Shown here: positions 15,795 through 25,294 of the stretch, piece by piece
How the letters are laid out: the number at the start of each line of letters is the position of its first letter
How positions within the stretch are numbered: the stretch's first letter is position 1
Source of the DNA: Janibacter alkaliphilus
GTDB taxonomy: Bacteria; Actinomycetota; Actinomycetes; Actinomycetales; Dermatophilaceae
Length of the DNA stretch: 64,000 nucleotides
Assembly: GCF_013408565.1 (NCBI RefSeq)
Contig: NZ_JACBZX010000001.1
Coordinates: 310,001 to 374,000 of the forward strand
Reading direction: 5' to 3'
The notes under the pieces: generated by a model
The model's database searches: none
What the model was told of the DNA's origin: nothing
The model's input: the letters and a program-made list of their open reading frames with translations, nothing else
Position numbers and translations under genes: made by a program

Positions 15795-16517
15795 GTGAGC
15801 ACACGAAGCCCTGTCGAGCCGTTGGCGAAGGTGCTCATCATCGAGGACGAGAAGACGCTGGCGGAGATGATCGCCGCCTATCTCGCCCGCAGCGGGTACC
15901 AGACCACAGTCGAGCACGACGGCGTCGCGGGAGTACACGCAGCACGAGAGCAGTCCCCAGACGTGGTGATCCTCGACCTGGGACTGCCCGGACTGGACGG
16001 CATCGAGGTCTGCCGCCAGATCCGCACTTTCAGCGACTGCTACGTCATCGTCGTAACCGCCCGGACGGAAGAGGTAGACACCCTGATCGGCCTGTCCGTG
16101 GGCGCCGACGACTACGTCACCAAACCCTTCAGCGTGCGCGAGCTGGTGGCACGCGTGCAGACGGTCCTGCGTCGCCCGCGGGGCGGGAACCCCGGCAACT
16201 CCACCGCTGCGGCAACCCCATGGGTATTCGGCGATCTTCAGGTCGACCCGCTCGGGCAGCAGGTCCACCTGAAGGGGGAACCAGTTCCGCTGACACCTAC
16301 CGAACGGGATCTGCTGATGACCCTGGCCCAACGGCCCTCGATGGCCTTCTCCCGCACGCAGCTCATCGAGGAGGTCTGGGGTGGCGGCTGGGTCGGGGAC
16401 GAGCACCTGGTCGACGTCCACATCGCTCACCTGCGACGCAAGCTCGGAGACAACCCCGATCTCGCTCGCTACATCACCACGGTGCGCGGCATCGGTTACC
16501 GGATGGGGCCTGGATGA
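15795..16517 (+). CDS. OmpR-family response regulator
   Basis: 240 residues. The receiver domain starts KVLIIEDEKTL, with phospho-acceptor Asp61 in VILDLGLPGLDGIEV, the switch Thr in VVTARTEE and Lys in YVTKPFSV. The winged-helix domain follows (LTPTERDLLMTLA ... VDVHIAHLRRKLGDNP ... TVRGIGYRM). A GTG at 15795 is used; another GTG at 15780 would add five residues. It overlaps the kinase gene by 4 bases. Given its divergent position it probably controls the copper oxidase operon. Confidence 0.9.
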   Translation: MSTRSPVEPLAKVLIIEDEKTLAEMIAAYLARSGYQTTVEHDGVAGVHAAREQSPDVVILDLGLPGLDGIEVCRQIRTFSDCYVIVVTARTEEVDTLIGLSVGADDYVTKPFSVRELVARVQTVLRRPRGGNPGNSTAAATPWVFGDLQVDPLGQQVHLKGEPVPLTPTERDLLMTLAQRPSMAFSRTQLIEEVWGGGWVGDEHLVDVHIAHLRRKLGDNPDLARYITTVRGIGYRMGPG

Positions 16518-17632
16518 ACAAGCGCGTCAACAAGCTCTCCAAGGGTCTGGCGCCTCGATTACTGGCGGGCCAGATCCTGGTACTCCTTGCGGGAGCACTG
16601 ACAGCCGGGCTCGTCGCCGCCGTTATCGGCCCCCCGATCTTCCACGACCACCTCCTCCAAGCGGGGCACCAGGAGAACACGCCCGAGCTGGTCCACATCG
16701 AGATGGCCTTTCGGGACGCTTCGCTCATCGCCCTGGGCGTGAGCCTGCTCATCTCTCTGACTGGGGCGACTGCGGTGGCCTGGTTCCTCGCCCGACGGCT
16801 GCGCCAACCGCTGGCGCAGATGACCTATGCCGCGCGCGAACTGAGCCGTGGCCATTACTCCACCCGCGTGCCTCATGTCGGTGCGGGGACTGAGCTCGAG
16901 ACCCTCGCCGGAGCATTCAACGTGATGGCGGCCCGCTTGGAAGGAGTCGAGGACACCCGACGGCGGATGCTTTCCGACCTCGCCCACGAACTTCGCACGC
17001 CGATCGCGACCTTGAGCGCCTACCACGAGGGACTGCACGACGGCGTGGTGACCCTGGGTGATGACTCTCGTCTCGCGTTGACCGCCCAGACGGAACGGCT
17101 GGCGCGACTGGCCGAGGACATCAACGAGGTCTCCACGGCCGAAGAAGGACACCTCGTCCTCGACATCCAGCGACACAAGGTGGCCGACTTGTTGTGGGCG
17201 GCCTACGGGGACATGCGTGACAGCTACTCGGAGAAGGGCATCAACCTGGTCCTGGACGTTGACCAGGCGACAGGACTCGAGACCCTGGTCGATCCCGTCC
17301 GATTCGCCCAAGTCATGACCAACCTCCTCACCAACGCACACCGGCACACCCCCGCAGGCGGAACAGTCACCCTGACGGCCACCCGTGAAGACGGTGAGGC
17401 CATCATCACCGTCACCGACACCGGCGACGGCATGACCCCCGAGCAGGTACAGCACGCATTCGAACGCTTCTACCGCGGGGACTCGGCCCGCACCAACGAC
17501 CAACGAGGATCTGGCATCGGCCTGACCATCAGCAAGGCCATCATCGACGCGCATCACGGAGGACTCACCGCATCCAGCCCCGGTCCGGGGAAGGGTTCGT
17601 GCTTCACAATCTCCCTGTCGCTCGGGCGCTGA
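16514..17632 (+). CDS. Membrane sensor histidine kinase
   Basis: A 372-residue kinase: TM1 at about residues 17-40, a short periplasmic loop with several His (FHDHLLQAGH), TM2 at about 70-92, a HAMP domain, the phospho-acceptor His158 in LAHELRTPIATL, then an ATPase domain with N-box LLTNAHRHTP, G1 DTGDGM, F-box FERFYR and G2 GSGIGLTI. The short sensor loop rich in His resembles metal-sensing kinases, so periplasmic copper is a plausible signal, as inference. Confidence 0.9.
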   Translation: MNKRVNKLSKGLAPRLLAGQILVLLAGALTAGLVAAVIGPPIFHDHLLQAGHQENTPELVHIEMAFRDASLIALGVSLLISLTGATAVAWFLARRLRQPLAQMTYAARELSRGHYSTRVPHVGAGTELETLAGAFNVMAARLEGVEDTRRRMLSDLAHELRTPIATLSAYHEGLHDGVVTLGDDSRLALTAQTERLARLAEDINEVSTAEEGHLVLDIQRHKVADLLWAAYGDMRDSYSEKGINLVLDVDQATGLETLVDPVRFAQVMTNLLTNAHRHTPAGGTVTLTATREDGEAIITVTDTGDGMTPEQVQHAFERFYRGDSARTNDQRGSGIGLTISKAIIDAHHGGLTASSPGPGKGSCFTISLSLGR

Positions 17633-17910
17633 GGCGCAAAGGCATCCTGGGAGCCAGTCGCGTTGCCTATCGTCTACGCACACCGGTTCCGTTCCAGGCT
17701 CGGCGAATCGGGAGCACTGCTAGCGCTTGGACCGCCGCCGCTTGACGTTGGCCTTTAACTGGGTGCGGAGCGGATCTCCGCGACCGTTGTCCCAGTCGCT
17801 CGGAATCGCGTCACCGATGACCTGGTAGGTGTTCCGATTCGCTTCGCGCTCAAACGCCGCCCCGCTGTTCCCCTTACGGGCATGCGATCTGGGCTGACGC
17901 CTGTGACCGA
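17633..17910. other. Gap with a relic gene end on the minus strand
   Basis: No intact gene is seen. On the minus strand, an open stretch ending at TAG (17720-17722) reads like a true protein tail (NTYQVIGDAIPSDWDNGR ... KANVKRRRSKR) and can be followed up to about 17880, but it has no start. Family unknown. Probably the remnant of a gene cut during assembly of the island. Confidence 0.4.
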
Positions 17911-17911
17911 G

Positions 17912-17940
17912 TGTTCAGTGCGCGCTGTATAGTTCAGTCC
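17912..17940 (+). promoter_or_regulatory. Promoter of cmtR-cadD, probably leaderless
   Basis: TATAGT at 17928-17933 is a good -10 box only 7 bases before the ATG at 17941, so the transcript probably begins at or beside the start codon; no ribosome-binding site is visible. The direct repeats TGTTCAGT (17913-17920) and AGTTCAGT (17931-17938) flank the -10 box and could hold CmtR for autoregulation. Confidence 0.5.
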
Positions 17941-18300
17941 ATGCTGACTATTGCTTCGCGTCTCGACGTGATGAACCGCCTGGGTCGTGCACTGGCCGAC
18001 CCCACTCGATCCCGGATCATCTTGACCCTGCTCGACCATCCCGCTTACCCGGCGGAACTGGCCCGAGATCTGGACCTGACACGCCCGAACGTGTCCAACC
18101 ACCTGGCATGCCTGCGCGATTGCGGGATCGTCGTCTCCGAGCCCGAGGGTCGTCGGACACGATATGAGATCGCCGATTCGCACCTGGCGCAGGCGCTGAC
18201 GGCACTGGTCGATGCCACCCTGGCAGTGGACGAAGACGCCCCGTGCATCGATCCCGCCTGCTCGCTTCCCGGATGCGACGCAGCTGGGGAGGGCGCATGA
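17941..18300 (+). CDS. cmtR: Cadmium/lead-sensing repressor CmtR (ArsR family)
   Basis: A 119-residue winged-helix repressor. The order LGRALADPTRSRI ... LTRPNVSNHLACLRDCGIV closely matches mycobacterial CmtR, and the three metal ligands fall at the same numbers: Cys57, Cys61 and Cys102. Two extra Cys (107 and 112, in CIDPACSLPGC) make the tail more cysteine-rich than usual. In the family, Cd(II) or Pb(II) binding releases DNA. It overlaps cadD by 4 bases, so it very likely represses its own operon. Confidence 0.92.
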   Translation: MLTIASRLDVMNRLGRALADPTRSRIILTLLDHPAYPAELARDLDLTRPNVSNHLACLRDCGIVVSEPEGRRTRYEIADSHLAQALTALVDATLAVDEDAPCIDPACSLPGCDAAGEGA

Positions 18301-18899
18301 TCCTCACCTCGGTCTTGCAGGCGATGGGCCTGTTCGCAGCGACCAACATCGACGACATCATCGTGCTCTCCCTCTTCTGCGCGCGAGGGGCAGGCCAGCG
18401 CGGCACTACCGCCCGCATTCTGGCCGGCCAGTACCTCGGATTCGCCGGCATCCTCGGTGCCGCGGTCCTGGTGACCATCGGTGCCGGAGCATTCCTGCCC
18501 TCGGCAGCCATCCCGTACTTCGGTCTCATCCCTCTGGGCCTCGGCCTCTGGGCCGCATGGCAGGCCTGGCGCGGAGACGATGACGACGATGACGACGAGG
18601 CCAAGGTTGCCGGCAAGAAGGTCGGCGTGTGGACAGTCGCAGGCGTCACCCTTGCCAACGGCGGCGACAACATCGGCGTCTACACCCCTGTCTTCCTCAG
18701 CGTGGAACCTCTCGCAGTAGTCGCCTACTGCATCGTCTTCCTCGCGCTCGTCGCGGTCCTGGTGGCCCTGGCAAAGTTCGTCGCCACCCGCCCCCCGATC
18801 GCCGAAGTGCTCGAACGCTGGGAGCACATCCTCTTCCCCATCGTTCTCATCGGCCTCGGCATCGTGATCCTCGTCAGCGGCGGAGCCTTCGGACTCTGA
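18297..18899 (+). CDS. cadD: Cadmium resistance transporter CadD
   Basis: A 200-residue membrane protein of the CadD family: TNIDDIIVLSLF in the first helix and VTLANGGDNIGVYTPVF in the fourth, the paired acidic motifs of this LysE-like fold. The cytoplasmic loop holds a run of seven Asp (residues 94-100) followed by a Lys-rich stretch (EAKVAGKK), which could capture divalent metal. The ATG overlaps the cmtR stop (ATGA). It most likely exports Cd(II). Confidence 0.9.
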   Translation: MILTSVLQAMGLFAATNIDDIIVLSLFCARGAGQRGTTARILAGQYLGFAGILGAAVLVTIGAGAFLPSAAIPYFGLIPLGLGLWAAWQAWRGDDDDDDDEAKVAGKKVGVWTVAGVTLANGGDNIGVYTPVFLSVEPLAVVAYCIVFLALVAVLVALAKFVATRPPIAEVLERWEHILFPIVLIGLGIVILVSGGAFGL

Positions 18900-19107
18900 C
18901 GTAGCGGCAGCGATCCAAACGGCCCCGACCGGGCGCACCCCTCTCGGTTCAGACCGCGACACCTACCTGCAGCCAGTCCTGCGTGATCGCGGCAACAAGA
19001 CCGCCACGGAGCGCTGCAAAAACCCGCCACCAAGCGAACGAAGCCACACGCTGGTGTCGGAGTCGGGTCCGACGGAACCCCTCGACCGATGATTGTCAGC
19101 GGTCGGA

Positions 19108-19133
19108 GGGACTGCTGAAGGTTCGATTGACAC
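19108..19133. repeat. Left terminal inverted repeat of IS3 right copy
   Basis: Begins GGGACTGCTGAAGG and ends TTGACAC. It matches 20359-20384 in reverse complement apart from a few internal bases. Confidence 0.75.
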
Positions 19134-19174
19134 CAGTTCTGTGGGGCCGTGAGGTCCCGCTGAAGGATGTCGGC

Positions 19175-19474
19175 ATGCCTGCACCCCATCCCAAAGAGTT
19201 CCGTGACGACGTGGTCGCTGTCGCCCGCAAGGGCGAGACTCCGATCGCGCAACTGGCGAAGGACTTCGGGATCTCGGAGTCGTGTCTGAGGAATTGGCTC
19301 AAGGCCGCTGACGTGGAGGACGGGATCCGTCCGGGCGTGACGAGGGCTGACTCCGAGGAGCTGAAGGACCTCAAGCGACGCAACCGGGCCCTGGAGCAGG
19401 AAAACGAGGTGCTGCGCCGCGCAGCGGCGTACCTGTCGCAGGCGAACCTGAGGCTGGGTCAGTCCCCAAAATGA
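19175..19474 (+). CDS. IS3-family transposase OrfA
   Basis: A 99-residue DNA-binding subunit: PHPKEFRDDVVAVARKGE, helix-turn-helix LAKDFGISESCLRNWLKAAD and zipper RALEQENEVLRRAAAYLSQ. It is clearly related to the OrfA at 853. It ends in CCAAAATGACG, so orfB starts inside the stop; the A-run may also permit a -1 frameshift fusion. Confidence 0.85.
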   Translation: MPAPHPKEFRDDVVAVARKGETPIAQLAKDFGISESCLRNWLKAADVEDGIRPGVTRADSEELKDLKRRNRALEQENEVLRRAAAYLSQANLRLGQSPK

Positions 19475-20343
19475 CGTACCCGCTGGTCCTGGACCTTGCC
19501 GCTGACGGGATCCCCGTTGCGGTGACCTGCGGGCTGCTCGGGTTCTCCCGGCAGGCCTTCTACTCCTGGAGAGCTCACCCGGTCGGTGAGCGGGACCTGG
19601 TCGACGCGTACGCCACCAACGCCGCCTTCGAGGTCCACCGCGACGACCCCGGGTTTGGGTACCGGTTCATCGCCGACGAGCTGGCCGAGGCCGGGCACGA
19701 GATGTCGGAGCGGCGGGTGTGGAAGGTGTGCTCGCAGGCCGGGATCGTCTCGGCGCACGCGAGGAAGCGGGGTCGTTCCAAGAAGCCGGGGCCGCCGGTG
19801 CACGACGACCTCGTCGAGCGGGACTTCACCGCGGCCGAGCCGAACCGGCTGTGGCTGACTGACATCACCGAGCACCCCACCGGTGAGGGGAAGTTGTACC
19901 TGTGCGCGGTCAAGGACGTGTGGTCCCGCCGGATCGTCGGGTACTCGATCGACTCGAGGATGACCAGCCACCTCGCGGTCGACGCCTTGGAGATGGCCAT
20001 CGCCCGCCGCGGCCGCGAGCAGGTGGCCGGGTGCGTGGTCCACGCGGATCGAGCCAGCCAGTTCCGCTCCCGTCCCTACGTCGCCGCCCTGCACCGGCAC
20101 GGCCTGCGCGGGTCGATGGGCCGGGTCGCCTCCTCGGCAGACAATGCCGCGATGGAGTCCTTCTTCTCCCTGCTCCAGAAGAACGTCCTCAACGTCCGTC
20201 GCTGGGACACCCGCGACCAGCTCCGCCTGGCGATCGTCACCTGGACCGAACGCACCTACCACCGCCGGCGCCGGCAACGCGCCCTCGGCAAGCTCACCCC
20301 GATCGAGTTCGAGACCATCAACCGAGCCGCTCACGCGGCCTGA
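19471..20343 (+). CDS. IS3-family transposase OrfB
   Basis: 290 residues with the rve catalytic domain: Asp in WLTDITEHPTGEG, Asp in VVHADRASQF and Glu in DNAAMESFF. The second motif reads HADRASQF instead of the usual HSDRGSQ(F/Y), with Ser and Gly changed, while the catalytic Asp remains. The C-terminus YHRRRRQRALGKLTPIEFE is standard. Length is slightly shorter than the left copy (308 residues) but complete. Confidence 0.86.
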   Translation: MTYPLVLDLAADGIPVAVTCGLLGFSRQAFYSWRAHPVGERDLVDAYATNAAFEVHRDDPGFGYRFIADELAEAGHEMSERRVWKVCSQAGIVSAHARKRGRSKKPGPPVHDDLVERDFTAAEPNRLWLTDITEHPTGEGKLYLCAVKDVWSRRIVGYSIDSRMTSHLAVDALEMAIARRGREQVAGCVVHADRASQFRSRPYVAALHRHGLRGSMGRVASSADNAAMESFFSLLQKNVLNVRRWDTRDQLRLAIVTWTERTYHRRRRQRALGKLTPIEFETINRAAHAA

Positions 20344-20358
20344 AACACCACACCGGAA

Positions 20359-20384
20359 GTGTCAACCAGACCTTCAGCAGTCCC
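20359..20384. repeat. Right terminal inverted repeat of IS3 right copy
   Basis: Reverse-complement partner of 19108-19133, ending CTTCAGCAGTCCC at the outer edge. Confidence 0.75.
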
Positions 20385-20828
20385 GCCGCCTGCATCCACA
20401 CCGTCATCGACGACCACTCCCGCGTGGCCTACGCCGAGATCCACACCGACGAGACCGCCGCCACCGCCGCAGCCGTCCTGCGCCGCGCCGTGGCCTGGTT
20501 CGCCGACCACGGCGTACGCACCGAACGCGTCCTGACCGACAACGGCCCCTGCGACAGCTCCCACACCTGGGCCAGAACCTGCACCGAGCTCGGCATCACC
20601 CACCGCCGCACCCGCCCCTACCGCCCCCAGACCAACGGCAAGGTCGAACGCTTCCACCGCACCCTCACCGACGGCTGGGCCTACGCCCGCCCCTACACCT
20701 CAACCAGCCAACGCAACCAAGCCCTCCAGCCCTGGCTCCACTTCTACAATCACCACCGCATCCACACCGCCATCGGAGGCCACCCACCCATCACCCGACC
20801 GAACAACCTCCCTGAACATCACACCTAG
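20385..20828 (+). pseudogene. IS481-family transposase, C-terminal part
   Basis: The open frame enters directly from the IS3 right repeat and encodes the DDE core: Asp in VIDDHSRVAYAE, Asp in VLTDNGPCDSS, Glu in NGKVERFHRTL, and the tail AIGGHPPITRPNNL, ending in TAG. The N-terminal helix-turn-helix region and start codon are missing, so it cannot be translated normally. It is a different copy from the fragment at the left edge. It marks the right border of the island. Confidence 0.82.
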
Positions 20829-20885
20829 GCAGCTGGAAACGCCCACACTGCAGCCTGAGCGGACACCACCAAGGTGAGCGTCTGT
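20824..20885. repeat. Dispersed intergenic repeat, copy A
   Basis: CCTAGGCAGCTG followed by CTGCAGCCTGAGCG and AAGGTGAGCG lines up without gaps with 25132-25193 over about 62 bases, with roughly two-thirds identity by eye. It begins inside the stop codon of the IS481 fragment and appears to be native chromosomal sequence. Confidence 0.5.
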
Positions 20886-20945
20886 GCGGACCAGGGGGAA
20901 CGGCGGGTGACCGGCGCCGTCAGAACCGGACCGACGGTGACGCGG

Positions 20946-21275
20946 TCAGGACCAGGAGAGGCGAAGGGCGGCGAGCCGGGCCGCGAGTCCGGTCTCCTGG
21001 ACGTCGGCGCTCCGTGGAGTGCTGGCGTCGTCGGCGCAGGCGTCGTCGGCGCAGGCGTCGTGCGCGCAGGCGTCGTAGACCACCACGGCGAGCTGGTCGG
21101 GGATGACGGCCGGCCCGAGATCGGGCAGCGGCTGGCCGGCGAGCTGCTCCATGAGGGCGCGCACCCCCGGCGCAGACGCGAGCGCGCGGTCCAGCGGCAG
21201 CTGCTGCCACCGCCGGACCGCGCGGACGAGCTCGGTGCGGACGTCCTCGGGGACGACGTCGCGGGGCGTGCTCAC
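20946..21275 (-). CDS. Conserved actinobacterial hypothetical protein
   Basis: 109 residues, no signal peptide. The central stretch RRWQQLPLDRALASAPGVRA and PDLGPAVIPDQLAVVVYDA resembles a small protein family widespread in actinobacteria, with unknown function. The C-terminal half contains DACAHDACADDACADDA, encoded by short GC-rich direct repeats. It is transcribed in the same direction as the Bax-inhibitor-1 family gene just upstream (16 bases away), likely one unit. Function is not known. Confidence 0.6.
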   Translation of the reverse strand: MSTPRDVVPEDVRTELVRAVRRWQQLPLDRALASAPGVRALMEQLAGQPLPDLGPAVIPDQLAVVVYDACAHDACADDACADDASTPRSADVQETGLAARLAALRLSWS

Positions 21276-21291
21276 GCCCGACGAGCCATGG

Positions 21292-22263
21292 TCACTCGCT
21301 GCGCAGGCGACCCAGCAGGCGCAGCAGCTCCAGGTACAGCCACACCAGCGTGACGATGAGGCCGATGGAGAGCATCCAGCTGTACTTCTCCGGGGCGCCG
21401 GTCTGGATGGCGATGTTGATGTTGTCGAAGTCGATCGCCAGGTTCAGCGAGGCCAGCCCGACGGCGAAGAGAGAGATGCCGATGCCGAGCATCCCCGAGC
21501 CGCCGATGCCGAAGGCGGTGTCGGTGATGAGGGCGTAGCCCAGGTTGATGAGCGCGAAGACGAAGTAGCCGAGGGTCATCATGCCGACGACCGCGCGGAA
21601 CTTCTGCCCGACCTTGACGATGCCGCTCTTGTAGAGCACGAGCATGGCGCCGAAGACGCACACCGTGGCCAGCACCGCCTGCACGACGATGCTGTCGAAG
21701 ACGCTGGTGGGCTCGGCGCCGGTGGCCGCGACGTCGAAGACGTCGTAGTAGGAGCGGCTGATCGCCCCGACGAGCACGCCCTCGGCGGCGGCGAGCGCGA
21801 CGATGAGCGGCACGTTGACCGTCTTCATGAAGGCCAGCGCGATGCCCAGGCCCAGGGTGGCGGCGATGCCGAGCAGTCCGAGGAAGGGCATCGTCGGCGC
21901 CAGGTACCAGGCGGGGGCCGCGGCCGCGAGCACCACCGCGAAGAGGCCCGCGGTCTTCATGAGCACGTCGTCGAGGGTGACCGCACGCTCCTGGGTGGGG
22001 GCCGGGCCGCCGTACTGCCGGTAGCCGGTGGGCTGTCCGGGGCCGCCCGGCTGCCCGAGCTGGTGACCGTGGCTGGCCTGCTGGACGCCGCCGGACTGGT
22101 CGTAGCCCTGCTGGTAGCCGCCCTGCTGGCCGTAGCTCTGCTGGCTGTAGCCCTGCTGCTGGGTCTGCTGACCGGCCGCGCGCTCCTGCGCGGACGGCTC
22201 GTGGAAACCGGCGTAGCCGGAACGCGCGTCCTTCTCGACACGCTCGAGGAAGGGGTTCGACAT
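21292..22263 (-). CDS. Bax inhibitor-1/YccA family membrane protein
   Basis: 323 residues: a Gln/Gly/Tyr-rich cytoplasmic N-terminus (about residues 30-75, QQGYSQQSYGQQGGYQQ) and then seven membrane helices starting VLMKTAGLFAVVLAAAAPAWYL. The C-terminal signature FDNINIAIQTGAPEKYSWMLS is typical of the actinobacterial branch (YccA-like). Family members modulate ion leak or membrane proteases; the exact role in bacteria is unclear. The ATG at 22263 is preceded by AGGAGG. Confidence 0.87.
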   Translation of the reverse strand: MSNPFLERVEKDARSGYAGFHEPSAQERAAGQQTQQQGYSQQSYGQQGGYQQGYDQSGGVQQASHGHQLGQPGGPGQPTGYRQYGGPAPTQERAVTLDDVLMKTAGLFAVVLAAAAPAWYLAPTMPFLGLLGIAATLGLGIALAFMKTVNVPLIVALAAAEGVLVGAISRSYYDVFDVAATGAEPTSVFDSIVVQAVLATVCVFGAMLVLYKSGIVKVGQKFRAVVGMMTLGYFVFALINLGYALITDTAFGIGGSGMLGIGISLFAVGLASLNLAIDFDNINIAIQTGAPEKYSWMLSIGLIVTLVWLYLELLRLLGRLRSE

Positions 22264-22396
22264 CAGGTCCTCCTGTCGGGGGGCCCGACGGGACGTCCGC
22301 CGGCTCCCCTTCATGCTACGGGGCGGGGCGCACGACGCCGCTACCGACCTGGGTCTACCTGTGGACGCGCCGCCCCCTTCCCCCGCCCACGACGCG

Positions 22397-22446
22397 GGCT
22401 ACCACGCAGTAAGTGCTGTGATCACGACACTTACTGCGTGGTAGCC
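22397..22446. repeat. Perfect 19-bp stem palindrome with AT-richer core
   Basis: Arms at 22397-22415 and 22428-22446 (GGCTACCACGCAGTAAGTG and its exact complement) around a 12-base centre that itself contains GTGATCAC. It lies after metB (stop at 22501) and before the Bax-inhibitor gene, all on the minus strand. It could be a metB terminator, though it lacks a U-tract; its perfect symmetry also suits a protein-binding site or a REP-like element. Confidence 0.65.
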
Positions 22447-22500
22447 GGGTCGTTAGGGCGCGACGACGTGAGCGCGAGGGGGCTGCCAGACCGGGGTGGA

Positions 22501-23679
22501 TCAGATCCCGTCCAGCGCCTGCTCCAGGTCCGCCAGCAGGTCGCCGGCGTCCTCGATGCCCACCGAGAGCCGCACGAGGTCGTTTGGCACCTCGAGCATC
22601 GAGCCGGCCGTCGAGGCGTGGGTCATCGCGCCAGGGTGCTCGATGAGCGACTCGATCCCGCCGAGCGACTCGGCGAGGGTGAAGATCTCGGTCCGCGCGC
22701 ACAGCCGCTGCGCCGCCTCGCGACCACCGGCCATCCGCACCGAGACCATCCCTCCGGCGCGCCGCATCTGCCGCGCGGCTACCTCGTGCCCCGGGTGCTC
22801 GGGCAGCCCCGGGTAGAGCACCGAGGCGACCTCGGGCCGCTCGGCGAGGAGACCGACGACCGCCTCGGCGTTGTCGCAGTGCCGGTCCATCCGCACCGCG
22901 AGGGTCTTGATGCCGCGCATCGTCAGGTAGGCGTCGAAGGGCCCGGGCACCCCGCCGGACCCGTTCTGCAGGAAGGCGACGTCGGCGTCCAGCTGCTCGT
23001 CGTCGGTGATCAGCAGACCGCCGACGACGTCGCTGTGCCCACCGAGGTACTTGGTGCTCGAGTGCAGCACGACGTCGGCGCCCAGGCTGAGCGGCTGCTG
23101 CAGGTAGGGCGAGGCGAAGGTGTTGTCCACGACCAGGCGCGCCCCGGCCTCGCCGGCCACCTCGGCCACCGCGGCGATGTCGCCGATGTTGAGCAGCGGG
23201 TTGGTCGGGGTCTCCAGCCAGACCAGCTTGGTGCTCGGCCGGATCGCCGCCCGGATCGCGTCGACGTCGCCGACCGGGGCCGGGGTGTGCTCGATGCCCC
23301 ACTGCGAGAAGACCTTGTCGATGAGCCGGAAGGTGCCGCCGTAGGCGTCGTCCGGGATGACCAGGTGGTCCCCGGGGCGAAGGGTGGCCCGCAGCAGTGC
23401 GTCGGTCGCGGCCATCCCGGAGGCGAAGGCGCGCCCGTAGGTGCCCCCTTCGATCGAGGCCGCGTTGGCTTCCAGAGCCTGCCGGGTCGGGTTGCCGGTG
23501 CGGGCGTACTCGAAGCCGCCGCGCAGACCGCCGACGCCGTCCTGGGCGAAGGTGGAGCTGGCGTAGATCGGAACGTTCACCGCGCCGGTCAGCGGGTCCG
23601 GCTCGTGCCCGGCGTGGATCGCCCGGGTGGCGATGCCCTGCCCGGAGCGTGCATCGGCGGCGCTCTTGCGCTCTGACAT
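22501..23679 (-). CDS. metB: Cystathionine gamma-synthase/gamma-lyase (PLP enzyme)
   Basis: 392 residues of the Cys/Met-metabolism PLP family: AIHAGHEPDPLTGAVNVPIY at the N-terminus, YARTGNPTRQALE, VVDNTFASPYLQQPL and PLP-binding Lys210 in HSSTKYLGGHSD. It follows cystathionine beta-synthase after 3 bases and is surely co-transcribed. With that partner it would convert homocysteine through cystathionine to cysteine (lyase role); sequence alone does not separate lyase from synthase activity. Confidence 0.88.
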   Translation of the reverse strand: MSERKSAADARSGQGIATRAIHAGHEPDPLTGAVNVPIYASSTFAQDGVGGLRGGFEYARTGNPTRQALEANAASIEGGTYGRAFASGMAATDALLRATLRPGDHLVIPDDAYGGTFRLIDKVFSQWGIEHTPAPVGDVDAIRAAIRPSTKLVWLETPTNPLLNIGDIAAVAEVAGEAGARLVVDNTFASPYLQQPLSLGADVVLHSSTKYLGGHSDVVGGLLITDDEQLDADVAFLQNGSGGVPGPFDAYLTMRGIKTLAVRMDRHCDNAEAVVGLLAERPEVASVLYPGLPEHPGHEVAARQMRRAGGMVSVRMAGGREAAQRLCARTEIFTLAESLGGIESLIEHPGAMTHASTAGSMLEVPNDLVRLSVGIEDAGDLLADLEQALDGI

Positions 23680-23682
23680 CTC

Positions 23683-25071
<1,389 letters not shown>

Positions 25072-25131
25072 GCCCACATCGTGGCACGCCTCACAACCCC
25101 TCCCCTTCGCCCTGCCCCCACTCCCCAACCC

Positions 25132-25193
25132 CCTAGGCAGCTGCACCCGCTCAGGCTGCAGGCTGAGCGTCTGGGACGAAGGTGAGCGCCTGT
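25132..25193. repeat. Dispersed intergenic repeat, copy B
   Basis: The partner of 20824-20885: CCTAGGCAGCTG, CTGCAGGCTGAGCG and AAGGTGAGCG at the same spacing. Located upstream of cbs and downstream of tRNA-Leu. Confidence 0.5.
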
Positions 25194-25294
25194 TGTCCAG
25201 GACGTCCGGAGGGGGTCTGGGACGGCCCAGAGCGACCCGCTCACGTCCGGCGCGGCGCCAGCCAGGCGCGGCGCGTCACGCTGTGTCTCGTCGG

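Larger units (their letters stand above)
19108..20384 (+). mobile_element. IS3-family insertion sequence (right copy)
   Basis: A 1277-bp element with orfA (19175-19474) and orfB (19471-20343) and imperfect 26-bp terminal inverted repeats at 19108-19133 and 20359-20384, outer bases GGGACTGCTGAAGG. It is related to but not identical with the left IS3 copy and has the same orientation. It sits against an IS481 gene fragment on its right; the missing half of that gene is not on its left. No matching target duplication is visible (GGA and GCC). Confidence 0.83.
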
